From assembly GCF_001424195.1 (NCBI RefSeq), contig NZ_LMOO01000001.1, forward strand, positions 124,001 to 188,000: 64,000 nt of DNA. Direction: 5' to 3'. The DNA comes from Cellulomonas sp. Leaf334. GTDB lineage: Bacteria > Actinomycetota > Actinomycetes > Actinomycetales > Cellulomonadaceae. Positions 25,242 to 32,959 of this stretch are shown here, piece by piece (position 1 is the stretch's first letter; each line of letters begins with the position of its first letter). A program made the position numbers and the translations under genes. The notes under the pieces were generated by a model. That model did no database searches, had not been told where the DNA came from, and was given only the letters and a program-made list of their open reading frames with translations.

Positions 25242-27811
25242 GTCCCGCCTCCCAGCCTGACGTCCACCCGGCCCGCCTCCGGGTCGTTCGGGTCCGAGTC
25301 GCACCGCAGCAGCTCGCGCGGCGACATGAGCAGCTCGCCCGCCGCCAGGGTCGCGGCCGCCTGGGCGTCGCTCGCGTCCGCCCGCGCGAACCGCGTCACC
25401 TCCACCCACGCGACACCCTCCACCGTCATGGCCTGGCCCACGACGTCCGACAACCGCACGGGGTCGCCGAACGTGAAACGGTCCGGGTGGAAGAACGCGC
25501 GCTGCCCGTCGCGGCGCGTGCCCGAGCCGAGGACGTCACGCAGACCCGCCTCGACGTCGGCGGCGTCGTGCTCGGGTCGCACGCACGCGAACAGGGCGAT
25601 CGTCAGCGGCACGACGACGGGCCGCTCCAGCTCGACGTCGATGCCCGCCATGCGGCGCACCTCCAGCGACGCGACCAGCTCGTCGGCCAGCGTGTCGTCG
25701 TCCGCGAACGCCGCGATCGGGTCGACGGTGACCTCCTGGGCGTACCACGACCCCGTCCAGCGCCGCCGGGCGACGGCCCGCTGCACGCCCGGGTGCTGCT
25801 CGGCGACCGTCGCGTAGTCCGGCGAGGTCACGGCACGCAGCTGGGTGCGCAGCGCCGCGGGGGCCAGCTGACGCACCTGCTCGAGGCGTTCCGGGTCCGT
25901 CCCGCCCGTCGCGGGCAACGGGTTCCAGACCTCGACGCCCGCGGGCGGCGCGAGACGGTCCGCGCGCGGCAGCAGCCGGACCAGCCGGTCCGGCGCAACC
26001 CCACCGAGGCTGCCCGTGCCGATCCGGTACGACGCGAGCGGCGTCGACCCGACGGACGGCTCCCGGCCCGTCAGCCCGTCACCGAACCGCAGCCGGGACA
26101 CCCCGCCGGGCTCCGGCTCGACGACGACGTGCGTCGCCAGCCGCCCGCTCGCCAGCAGGTCCGGCCGGGGCAGCCAGGTGCGCTGACCGTCGTACAGGGA
26201 CAGGGCCGCCCCGGCACGCCGCGGGTCGGGGCGCAGCAGCGCACCGGCGGCACCCGTCGTCGGGACCGTCGGGTCCGTGTACGTCAGGTCCGGACGCTGC
26301 AGGCGTGGGCGGAACGCGCCGTCGGCCGGCACCGTCGGCGGCACGAGGGTCTCGTCGAGGAGGGTCGCACCGTGGTCGGCGACGACGACGTTCGCGAGCG
26401 CCACCGCCCGGGCGTCATCCGTGCCCGGCGTGCTGACCTGCAGCGGAGCCGGCAGGGCGTCGGCCGCGTGCCAGCGCAGCTCCCAGACGCGCACCGTGGG
26501 CTCCAGCGGGTCGGCGTGCTCGCGCGCGTCCTCCACCAGCCGCACCGGGAACCGGCGCCCCGGGTCACCCTCACGGGCGACGCCGTTGACGGGCGCGTCG
26601 ACGAGCACGAGCACGTCGCCCTCCCGCAGTCGAGGATCGTCCGCGGCTCCCGTGCCGCTCGCCACGAACGCCGCGGTCGTGCCCGCCGGCAGGCAGTGGT
26701 CCGGGTCGCCCCACGCGTACAGCGGCAGCGCGTTGCGCGCCGGGGTGATCTCGACCGCCGCGACCGTCTCGAACACCGTGCCGCCCAGGTCGGTCGCGTC
26801 GACAGGCACGCCGACGTCCTGGCCGGCCCGCGCCGGCAGGTCCGTCACCGGGGTCCGCTCCGGCACCGTCAGCGTCCCCGCACCCGTCGTGAACGCCAGC
26901 AGCGTCCGCGCCGAGCAGCCCTCGTGCACCGCATAGCCCAGCAGCCGCGCATGCCGCCGCACCGACGTCCGGCGCCGCGCCGTCCCCAGGTACGCCTCCA
27001 CGGCCACCGCGTCCTGCCAGTACGCGAGCCGGTCGCCCACCGCGGAGAACAGCTCCACGAGCATGACCGCGGGGTCCGCCGGGTTGCGGTCCGTCCAGTC
27101 CGGCAGCAGCGTCGCCAGCCGGTCCAGCAACCGGGTGCGCAGCGCCTCGTAGTCACGCGCCAGGTAGTCACCGGGCAGCAGGTCCACCTCGCCGTCCGCC
27201 GGGACGCACTCCGCACGGCAGTCCAGATCGGTCGGGCAGTCCACCGAGAACGCGAACGGCGCGGTCGACAGCGGCAGGTCCACCCCGTCCGGAGCCCCGA
27301 GGCCACCCGGCCCCGCGAGCCGCAGCGTGTACGTCGACCGGTCGCCCCACGACGAGGTGCGCACCACGAGCACCCGACGCGCCAGGTCGTCGTGGCCCGG
27401 GTCCGCAGGGTCGGGCAACGCCTGCTCGACGAGCGTCCGGTCGGCCGCGCCCACCCCGTCCGGGAGGACCACGACCGGGTCGCTCACCGTCCCCACGATC
27501 GCGTCCGCACGGAACGCCCACACCGCGCGCACCGGGTTCAGCGCCGGGTCGGGACGCACCCCGCCGACCACGCGCACCGTGTCCGCCGTCCAGGTCGTCG
27601 GTACCGGCCCGTTGAGCAGGTGCATCAGCAGCGTGCTCTGCCGCGGCGCACCGGGGACCTCGCCCGGTGTGCCCTCATGGTTCGAGAGCACCTCGACGTG
27701 GTCGATCCCGTCGATCCCGTCCGGCTCCCCGATGCCCGGCCGCCCGCGCACCAGGGCCCGGCGCGACTCCAGGTCGATCGCGGCCGCGAAGGGGAGCGTG
27801 CCGGACGTCAT
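25238..27811 (-). CDS. Putative baseplate assembly protein (gpJ/gp6-like), first copy
   Basis: An 857-residue baseplate wedge component, the likely Pvc11-type partner. Family features include LPGDYLARDYEALRTRLLDR, WTDRNPADPAVMLVELFSAV, DRLAYWQDAVAVEAYLGTAR and the later LRFGDGLTGREPSVGSTPLA. A cluster of three cysteines, VDCPTDLDCRAEC, sits just before the conserved core. It is preceded by the gp25 gene with an ATGA overlap, the usual order in phage-like baseplates (gp25, then gpJ-like proteins, then tail protein I). Confidence 0.94.
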   Translation of the reverse strand: MTSGTLPFAAAIDLESRRALVRGRPGIGEPDGIDGIDHVEVLSNHEGTPGEVPGAPRQSTLLMHLLNGPVPTTWTADTVRVVGGVRPDPALNPVRAVWAFRADAIVGTVSDPVVVLPDGVGAADRTLVEQALPDPADPGHDDLARRVLVVRTSSWGDRSTYTLRLAGPGGLGAPDGVDLPLSTAPFAFSVDCPTDLDCRAECVPADGEVDLLPGDYLARDYEALRTRLLDRLATLLPDWTDRNPADPAVMLVELFSAVGDRLAYWQDAVAVEAYLGTARRRTSVRRHARLLGYAVHEGCSARTLLAFTTGAGTLTVPERTPVTDLPARAGQDVGVPVDATDLGGTVFETVAAVEITPARNALPLYAWGDPDHCLPAGTTAAFVASGTGAADDPRLREGDVLVLVDAPVNGVAREGDPGRRFPVRLVEDAREHADPLEPTVRVWELRWHAADALPAPLQVSTPGTDDARAVALANVVVADHGATLLDETLVPPTVPADGAFRPRLQRPDLTYTDPTVPTTGAAGALLRPDPRRAGAALSLYDGQRTWLPRPDLLASGRLATHVVVEPEPGGVSRLRFGDGLTGREPSVGSTPLASYRIGTGSLGGVAPDRLVRLLPRADRLAPPAGVEVWNPLPATGGTDPERLEQVRQLAPAALRTQLRAVTSPDYATVAEQHPGVQRAVARRRWTGSWYAQEVTVDPIAAFADDDTLADELVASLEVRRMAGIDVELERPVVVPLTIALFACVRPEHDAADVEAGLRDVLGSGTRRDGQRAFFHPDRFTFGDPVRLSDVVGQAMTVEGVAWVEVTRFARADASDAQAAATLAAGELLMSPRELLRCDSDPNDPEAGRVDVRLGGGT

Positions 27812-28227
27812 GGCGTCACCCCGGCGGTCGGCCCACCCGTGACGGTCACCGTGCGGCGCTGGTCCGGGTGCGTCGCGTACAGCGGCGCGTAGACCACGAC
27901 CACCTCGAGCGCCGAGTCCACCGCGGTGACCTGCACGTCCTCCACCCGGACCAGGTCCGCGAGCCACTGCTGCAGCGCACCCTGCACCAGCGCCCGCGTC
28001 GTCTCCGCGAGCGCGTCGTCCAGCGGAGCGAACACCAGGCGGGCGACCCCGCTGCCGAAGTCCGGGCGGTTGACCCGCTCACCCGGACCCGTGAACAGCA
28101 CCTGCTCGACGAGACCCGCCACGTAGACCGAGTCGTCGACCAGCGCGGTGCGCCCCCGCGCGTCCAGGCGCAGCGGGAACCCGACGTGACGCGGCGGGAC
28201 CGACCGGCGCGGCGACGCGGTGCTCAT
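27808..28227 (-). CDS. gpW/gp25 family baseplate wedge protein
   Basis: A 139-residue protein of the gp25 family, which nucleates sheath assembly at the baseplate. Seen here are GFPLRLDARGRTALVDD, VEQVLFTGPGERVNRPDFGS (the conserved ERVNRPDFG motif) and LVFAPLDDALAETTRALVQG. The length fits the family. ATG 28227 overlaps the PAAR-like stop by four bases. Confidence 0.95.
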   Translation of the reverse strand: MSTASPRRSVPPRHVGFPLRLDARGRTALVDDSVYVAGLVEQVLFTGPGERVNRPDFGSGVARLVFAPLDDALAETTRALVQGALQQWLADLVRVEDVQVTAVDSALEVVVVYAPLYATHPDQRRTVTVTGGPTAGVTP

Positions 28228-28541
28228 GTGGCACTCACCCGGGTCTGCGTGACCGTGCACGTCAGGGGCACCCCCGTGGGCAGGCACGAGCCCGAGCCGC
28301 CCTGGATCGCGAGCGGCTGCTGCAGGGAGGTGACCCGCGTCGTGCCGCTGCTCCACTGGGCGGTCGCGTCCGGACCGCCCGACTGCGGCGGGTACGCGCA
28401 GCCCGACACCGTGTACGGCGTGGGCAGCAGGACGACTCCCTGCCCGCCCGCGGTGACCCGCGGGGACGCGCTCGCGGGCTTGGCCTGGCCCTGGTGGGCG
28501 CACGTCACCGTGGCGGACTGCGTGACGAGGTTGCCGGGCAT
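28224..28541 (-). CDS. PAAR-like spike tip protein
   Basis: A 105-residue protein: VTQSATVTCAHQGQAKP near the N-terminus, a GVVLLPTPYTVSGCAYPP middle and a final GVPLTCTVTQTRVSAT. It is short and beta-rich with conserved Cys and His, and is encoded directly after the spike gene, which fits the conical tip proteins (Pvc10-like, PAAR-like) that sharpen eCIS and T6SS spikes. The ATG shares one base with the spike stop (TGATG). Confidence 0.85.
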   Translation of the reverse strand: MPGNLVTQSATVTCAHQGQAKPASASPRVTAGGQGVVLLPTPYTVSGCAYPPQSGGPDATAQWSSGTTRVTSLQQPLAIQGGSGSCLPTGVPLTCTVTQTRVSAT

Positions 28542-29062
28542 CACTTCACCTCCAGGGCACCGTTGTTGATCGACACCGACGACATGGAGACGGCGATCTT
28601 GTTGCTGCCCATCGCGACGGTGAACCCGCTGCTGGTCGCCTCGATCGTGATCGTGGTCGAGACCGCGGGGGACCCGACGGAGACCTTCACGCCGCCCGCG
28701 CCGGGCAGGTCGGACAGCTCGACGGAGATCGCGTCGGTCTTCAGCATCTTGACGTCGGCGACCGCGGGCGAGGCGGGCACCTGGCCGGTGCCCCAGAAGC
28801 AGCCCGCGAGGATCGGGGAGTTCGGGTCGCCGCCCTCGAACTCGACCCACACGTTCGCGCCGACGGGGGGGACCAGGAACAGCCCCACCTTGTCCCCGGC
28901 GTACGGCGTGCACGGCATCGCCCAGCTCATGCGTCCCTGGCCGAGCACCGCGGGGCACTCCACCTGGACGCGCCCGAGCTGCATGACGTCGGTGTTGCTC
29001 GCGACCGTCCCGCGGTACTTGCCGTAGAACCGCGCCGGACCCGGGGGAGCGAACTCGTTCAT
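28541..29062 (-). CDS. Spike protein (gpV/VgrG OB-fold type)
   Basis: A 173-residue spike base. The gp5/gpV OB-fold is seen in FYGKYRGTVASNTDVMQLGR, VQVECPAVLGQGRMSWAMPC and VWVEFEGGDPNSPILAGCFW. It is followed by a repetitive beta region (VSTTITIEATSSGFTVAMGS, KIAVSMSSVSI) that can form the trimeric beta-helix. It links the hub protein encoded just upstream (9 bases) to the PAAR-like tip. The family assignment is strong. Confidence 0.94.
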   Translation of the reverse strand: MNEFAPPGPARFYGKYRGTVASNTDVMQLGRVQVECPAVLGQGRMSWAMPCTPYAGDKVGLFLVPPVGANVWVEFEGGDPNSPILAGCFWGTGQVPASPAVADVKMLKTDAISVELSDLPGAGGVKVSVGSPAVSTTITIEATSSGFTVAMGSNKIAVSMSSVSINNGALEVK

Positions 29063-29071
29063 CGTCGCCCC

Positions 29072-30214
29072 TCAGACCATGACCACGGGAGTCAGGGCGC
29101 CGCTGCCCTCGCGCTGCAGCGTGAACGACGCGGTGTAGGCCTCCCGGCTGATGTGGTGCACGACCTGCTGCACGTACCAGAGGCCGTCTGCGGACCACCC
29201 CGCGCCGCGCATCCCGACGAGCATGCGGGGCCGCAGGACCGAGCCGTACGCGCTGCCGTCGAGCGTGCCCGACGCCGTCACCGCGTCGACGCTGGCGTCG
29301 AGCACGCCCTGCGCCCGCGCGAACGCCGCGGCCGCACTGATGCCGGTGCCGCGGAACTGCCTCGACCGCAACGACGCCTGGTGCTCCACCCACACCGGCA
29401 GCGCACTGAGCGGCGGCCGGGTCGGCGCGACCGTCCGCACGGGCATCGTCTGCCCCGAGCGCGCGTCCTGCACCTGCCCCTCGACGTTCTCCGGTCGCTG
29501 CACGTCCGTCATGAACGACACCTGGCCCTGCACGTTCGTCGCCGGCCCGAGGTCCACCGAGATCGCCGGCTGCGGCAGCCCCGCCCGCACGGCCGGCCCC
29601 CAGTACAGGGAGCTCATGCCGCGGACCGGCCCCGGGATCATGCAGCAGACGTAGCCGTGCCACTGGGCGAGGTCCGAGATGTGCCGCCAGTCCGTGGCCT
29701 GCTGCGTGGGCGTGCGCTCCATCGGCAGCGGCGGGTCCATCGTGGGCGGCGGTATGACCGTCGGGAGGATGCCGTGCTGCGCGTACCGGGCGGCGATCGC
29801 GAGCACCTGCAGCGAGTCCTCGAGGGCCACGTGCTCGTCCGAGACCTCCGTGCGGTTCAGCAGCACCGACAGGTCCTGCCCGGTGAGGGTCAGCTCGGCC
29901 CGCTGCCCCTCACCACCGGGGACGAGGGTCGTCTCGGTGACGATCCCGTCGACCAGCACCTTCGGCAGCACCCCCATGGTCAGCTCGACGACGACCCGGG
30001 CGTTCGCCCGCAGCGGCGAGGTCGTCAGCACGGGGGAGTCGAGGGCCGCCGTCGGGCCGGAGCGACCCGCGTCGAGCACGATGCTGAAGACGGTCGGGCG
30101 GGAGTCCGACTCGGTGACCTGGACGGACCGCACGCGCTGCGCGACGTCCGGCGGCACCGGCAGCGGGACCGTCGGGCCGGCGGACAGCGCCATGTGCACC
30201 CCGAGCAGGCTCAC
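29072..30214 (-). CDS. Baseplate hub protein (phage late control D/gp27-like)
   Basis: A 380-residue hub protein of the gpD/gp27 type that joins tube and spike. Recognisable parts are VVVELTMGVLPKVLVDGIVT, LTLTGQDLSVLLNRTEV and the C-terminal LRPRMLVGMRGAGWSADGLW, YVQQVVHHISREAYTASFTL. The GTG start at 30214 overlaps the upstream LysM gene stop (GTGA). The order hub, spike, PAAR, gp25 is conserved in eCIS loci, supporting the call. Confidence 0.92.
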   Translation of the reverse strand: MSLLGVHMALSAGPTVPLPVPPDVAQRVRSVQVTESDSRPTVFSIVLDAGRSGPTAALDSPVLTTSPLRANARVVVELTMGVLPKVLVDGIVTETTLVPGGEGQRAELTLTGQDLSVLLNRTEVSDEHVALEDSLQVLAIAARYAQHGILPTVIPPPTMDPPLPMERTPTQQATDWRHISDLAQWHGYVCCMIPGPVRGMSSLYWGPAVRAGLPQPAISVDLGPATNVQGQVSFMTDVQRPENVEGQVQDARSGQTMPVRTVAPTRPPLSALPVWVEHQASLRSRQFRGTGISAAAAFARAQGVLDASVDAVTASGTLDGSAYGSVLRPRMLVGMRGAGWSADGLWYVQQVVHHISREAYTASFTLQREGSGALTPVVMV

Positions 30215-30516
30215 GACGACGCCGCCCTCGGCAGCGGCACGACCAGCTCCGTGCCGACGGCCTCCGCGTCGACGAGGGCGTCCGGGTCGAGCGCGTCGTT
30301 CGCGTCGCAGACCCGCCAGAAGCCCAGCGGGTCACCCGTGTACCGCGCGCTGACCAGGTCCAGCCGGTCGCCGGGCGTGACGAGGTGCACCGCGAGCGTC
30401 GCCTGCGCCGTCGGGTCGGGTGGGAACCGTCGCCGCAGGTACCGCACCAGGCGGCGCGCACCGTCGGCGGTCGTGACCTCCAGGACAGTCGTCTCGACCT
30501 CGTCGTACCGCGCCAC
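30211..30516 (-). CDS. LysM-like eCIS protein (Pvc7 C-terminal part)
   Basis: A 101-residue protein. After an N-terminal VLEVTTADGARRLVRYLRRR, a LysM-like domain is visible: LVTPGDRLDLVSARYTGDPL, GFWRVCDANDALDPDALVD and VGTELVVPLP. In Afp7/Pvc7 such a domain is fused to the tube-adaptor domain; here the two are separate neighbouring genes. GTG 30516 was chosen because only from there does the protein resemble the family. Confidence 0.85.
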   Translation of the reverse strand: MARYDEVETTVLEVTTADGARRLVRYLRRRFPPDPTAQATLAVHLVTPGDRLDLVSARYTGDPLGFWRVCDANDALDPDALVDAEAVGTELVVPLPRAASS

Positions 30517-30517
30517 G

Positions 30518-31189
30518 TCAGCCCCCCACCGAGACGGAGACGCCGGCCGAGCCGGCCACGGCGGCCGCGATGCCCGCGAGACCGCCGACGGTCGCGCGGA
30601 CCTCCTGCTGGACCTGGTGCACCAGGGACATCGCGAACCCGACATCCGTGGGCGAGAAGTCGTCGTAGGTCAGGACCGTCAAGGACAGGTCCACGGCGGC
30701 ACGGATCGGGTTGAGGAGCGTGTCGAACGCCTGCTCGCGGATCGTCAGCGAGTCGACGCGCACGGGCACCACCCGCCCGGGACCCCAGACGAGGACCGTG
30801 AGGGGTGCCGTCGGCGGGAGCACCTCGATCACCCCGGCGGCGGTCAGCGCGGTGCGCGCGATGACCTGGGCAGTCGTCGGGTACAGCTGCATCTCCAGCA
30901 CCGCGAGCCGCCCCGCGACACCCATGACCTGGGTGATCGCGTCGCCTGCCTCGAGGCCGTCGGTCGCGTCGAGGTCGATCGTCATCGTGACGGTCTCGGT
31001 CGCCGCCCCCCACACGCGCAGCGCGTCCGACGCGGACGCCGTCCCCGCCGCCGGCCCGCGCGGGCGCAACGACCGCGTGACCTCGTCGGGGTTGTACTGG
31101 AACACCGCGATCCGCGCCAGGGGCGCCGTCGGCTCGACCGAGACGATCGCCCCGGCCATGACGCGCGGTGACCCCGGGAAGCTGCTCAT
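30518..31189 (-). CDS. eCIS tube-adaptor protein (Pvc7/Afp7 N-terminal-like)
   Basis: A 223-residue protein starting the minus-strand eCIS operon. The hallmark IAVFQYNPDEVTRSLRP near the N-terminus and VPVRVDSLTIREQAFDTLLN later are typical of Afp7/Pvc7-type proteins that connect the inner tube to the hub. The C-terminus is Gly/Val/Ala-rich. I prefer ATG 31189; an in-frame GTG at 31216 would lie inside the SARP heptamers. With the inferred promoter position the transcript may begin at or next to this ATG (leaderless), which would explain the lack of a good ribosome site. Confidence 0.85.
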   Translation of the reverse strand: MSSFPGSPRVMAGAIVSVEPTAPLARIAVFQYNPDEVTRSLRPRGPAAGTASASDALRVWGAATETVTMTIDLDATDGLEAGDAITQVMGVAGRLAVLEMQLYPTTAQVIARTALTAAGVIEVLPPTAPLTVLVWGPGRVVPVRVDSLTIREQAFDTLLNPIRAAVDLSLTVLTYDDFSPTDVGFAMSLVHQVQQEVRATVGGLAGIAAAVAGSAGVSVSVGG

Positions 31190-31211
31190 CCCGCGATCGT
31201 GGACGGACGTC

Positions 31212-31240
31212 GTCACGCCTGTGTCACGGGCCTGTCACGC
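31212..31240 (-). promoter_or_regulatory. Probable SARP operator of the minus-strand eCIS operon
   Basis: Read on the minus strand, three heptamers GCGTGAC (31240-31234), CCGTGAC (31229-31223) and GCGTGAC (31218-31212) lie at exact 11-base spacing with four-base spacers. They match the triplet before the sheath operon (8136-8164). A CACGAT at 31202-31197 could be the -10, which would place transcription start near the ATG at 31189. The adjacent BTAD/SARP gene is the obvious candidate for the binding protein. Confidence 0.72.
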
Positions 31241-31381
31241 CGGACGGACGAGCCCCGGATGTATCTGCGCGGCACGTGGGCGTCTCTCTTCTTGCAGCAC
31301 GATCCGTACTAAGCGGATGATTCGGACAGTGACCGGCCATCGCGCGACGGGGCACTTCGGGGCCCCGGTAGGGGGTCCTCG
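31241..31381. other. Promoter-side region of the SARP gene
   Basis: No gene is visible in these 141 bases upstream of the SARP gene. They include the more AT-rich stretch ATCCGTACTAAGCGGATGAT around 31301-31320, whose ATCCG/CGGAT arms form a small inverted repeat, a possible operator for the regulator gene itself. No clear -35/-10 pair was found. Confidence 0.35.
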
Positions 31382-32161
31382 ATGTCGCTGCAGTCAGCCA
31401 CGCTCAGGCCGCCCTTCGTGGACGGCCCCCAGGTCTCGATCCGGCTGCTCGGGGCGTTCGCCATGAACGTCGACAGCTGTCCGGTCGAGCTCCCCGCAGG
31501 GGTCCAGCGCCTGGTCGCGCTCCTCGCGCTGCGTGGCCGGACGGGACGCAGCCGGCTGGCCGGGCTGCTGTGGCCCGACACGGAGGAACGTCGCGCGCTC
31601 GCGAGCCTGCGCACCGGGATCTGGCGGGTCAACCAGGCCGCACCCGGGCTCGTGGTCTCCGCGCACGGCACGATCGAGCTCGGGCTGACGCCGGCGGTCG
31701 ACGTGCAGCAGCTCATCGACCACTCGCGTGCCCTGCTGCGCGGCAGCCCCGACGACGACGCCCCGGCCGACCCGGGTGACGGCGAGCTCCTGCCCGACTG
31801 GGACGACGCGTGGCTCGACGCCGAGCGTGAACGCCTGCACCAGCTGCGCCTGCACGTGCTGGAGGCCACCGCCCGGCTGCTCGCGGACCACGGCCGGTTC
31901 GGCCTGGCCCTCGAGTTCGCCCTCGCCGCGCTGCGTGCCGACGAGCTGCGCGAGAGCGCGCACCGCGCGGTCATCGAGATCCATCTCGCCGAGGGCAACA
32001 TCGTGGAGGCGCGCCGCGCGTACGACGCCTGCAGCCGCACGATGCGCGACGAGCTCGGCATCGACCCGTCGCCGACGCTGGCCGCCCTCGTCCGACCCGG
32101 CGGCCACGCGCCGCTGCACGTCGTGACGGCACGTGACCCGGCCGCGATCGTCCTGACGTGA
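31382..32161 (+). CDS. SARP/BTAD-family transcriptional activator
   Basis: A 259-residue stand-alone SARP. The N-terminal OmpR-like winged helix shows VSIRLLGAFAMNVDSCPVEL, QRLVALLALRGRTGRSRLAG and LLWPDTEERRALASLRTGIW. The bacterial transcriptional activation domain follows, ending with GNIVEARRAYDACSRTMRDE and LGIDPSPTLAALV. There is no ATPase or TPR extension. SARPs activate from 11-base direct repeats, and such repeats sit before both eCIS operons, one of them 142 bases upstream of this gene. It is transcribed divergently from the minus-strand eCIS operon. A pathway-specific activator role is strongly suggested. Confidence 0.93.
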   Translation: MSLQSATLRPPFVDGPQVSIRLLGAFAMNVDSCPVELPAGVQRLVALLALRGRTGRSRLAGLLWPDTEERRALASLRTGIWRVNQAAPGLVVSAHGTIELGLTPAVDVQQLIDHSRALLRGSPDDDAPADPGDGELLPDWDDAWLDAERERLHQLRLHVLEATARLLADHGRFGLALEFALAALRADELRESAHRAVIEIHLAEGNIVEARRAYDACSRTMRDELGIDPSPTLAALVRPGGHAPLHVVTARDPAAIVLT

Positions 32162-32173
32162 CCCGGCGGGAGG

Positions 32174-32959
32174 TCACTGACCCGCGCCGGGCGCGAGTCG
32201 CTCGGCGAGCTCCTCCGATCCCCGCGCGAGCAGCGTCACGTCGGCCCCGACGAGCACGAAGGAGGCTCCGGCGTCGAGGTAGGAACGTGCCAGGTCCGCG
32301 TCGAACGCGTTGACGCCGACCGGCTTGCCCGCCGCACGCACGGCGTCGAACGTGCGGTGGACGGCGGCGACGACGTCCGGGTGGGTCTGCCGGCCGAGCA
32401 GCCCCATCGAGGCGGCGAGGTCGGACGGGCCGACGAAGACGCCGTCGACGCCGTCGACGGCCGCGATGGCGCCGGCGGCGGCCACGCCCTCGACGGTCTC
32501 GACCTGCACGAGCAGCGACACGTGGTCGTCGGCCCGCTCGAAGTACCCGTCGACCCGGTTCCACCGGGCCGACCGGGACAGCGCCGACCCGACGCCCCGA
32601 CGCCCCCGTGGCGGGTAGCGGACGGCCGCGACGACGGCCTCGGCCTCGGCGGCCGACGACACCATCGGCACGAGGAGGTTCTGCGCCCCGAGGTCGAGGA
32701 CCTGCTTGATCGTGACGACGTCGCCGGTGGCCACCCGGACGACCGGCGTGACCGCGTAGCCGGCGACCGCTTGCAGCTGCGCGAGCACCGACTCGAGCCC
32801 GTTGGGCGAGTGCTCCATGTCGACGAGCAGCCAGTCGAGCCCGGAGCCCGCGCAGATCTCCGCGACCAGCGGGCTGCCCGTGCACACCCACATGCCGACG
32901 AGTGGCCGGTCGGCTGCCGTGAGGGCGTCGCGGAAGGTCGGGATCAGGTGAACCGGCAT
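32174..32959 (-). CDS. hpaI: 4-hydroxy-2-oxoheptanedioate aldolase (HpaI)
   Basis: A 261-residue class II HpcH/HpaI aldolase. It splits 4-hydroxy-2-oxoheptane-1,7-dioate into pyruvate and succinic semialdehyde, the last step of homoprotocatechuate breakdown. Active-site residues known in E. coli HpaI are all present: His50 in LLVDMEHSPNG, Arg75 in VVRVATGD, metal ligands Glu154 (QVETVEG) and Asp180 (VGPSDLAASMG). It is the last gene of the operon; its ATG overlaps the end of the hydratase gene by 16 bases. Relaxed-substrate aldolases of this family exist, but the neighbours support the named role. Confidence 0.93.
   Translation of the reverse strand: MPVHLIPTFRDALTAADRPLVGMWVCTGSPLVAEICAGSGLDWLLVDMEHSPNGLESVLAQLQAVAGYAVTPVVRVATGDVVTIKQVLDLGAQNLLVPMVSSAAEAEAVVAAVRYPPRGRRGVGSALSRSARWNRVDGYFERADDHVSLLVQVETVEGVAAAGAIAAVDGVDGVFVGPSDLAASMGLLGRQTHPDVVAAVHRTFDAVRAAGKPVGVNAFDADLARSYLDAGASFVLVGADVTLLARGSEELAERLAPGAGQ

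Noticed and set aside
8221..31189. Prophage or R-type pyocin interpretation of the tail genes
   Set aside because: There are no capsid, terminase, integrase, lysis or portal genes; DUF4255, AAA ATPase, DUF4157 and Pvc7-like genes are eCIS markers.
32164..32190. Hairpin between the SARP and hpaI stops
   Set aside because: A six-base stem with a 16-base loop reaching into hpaI coding sequence is too weak to call a terminator.
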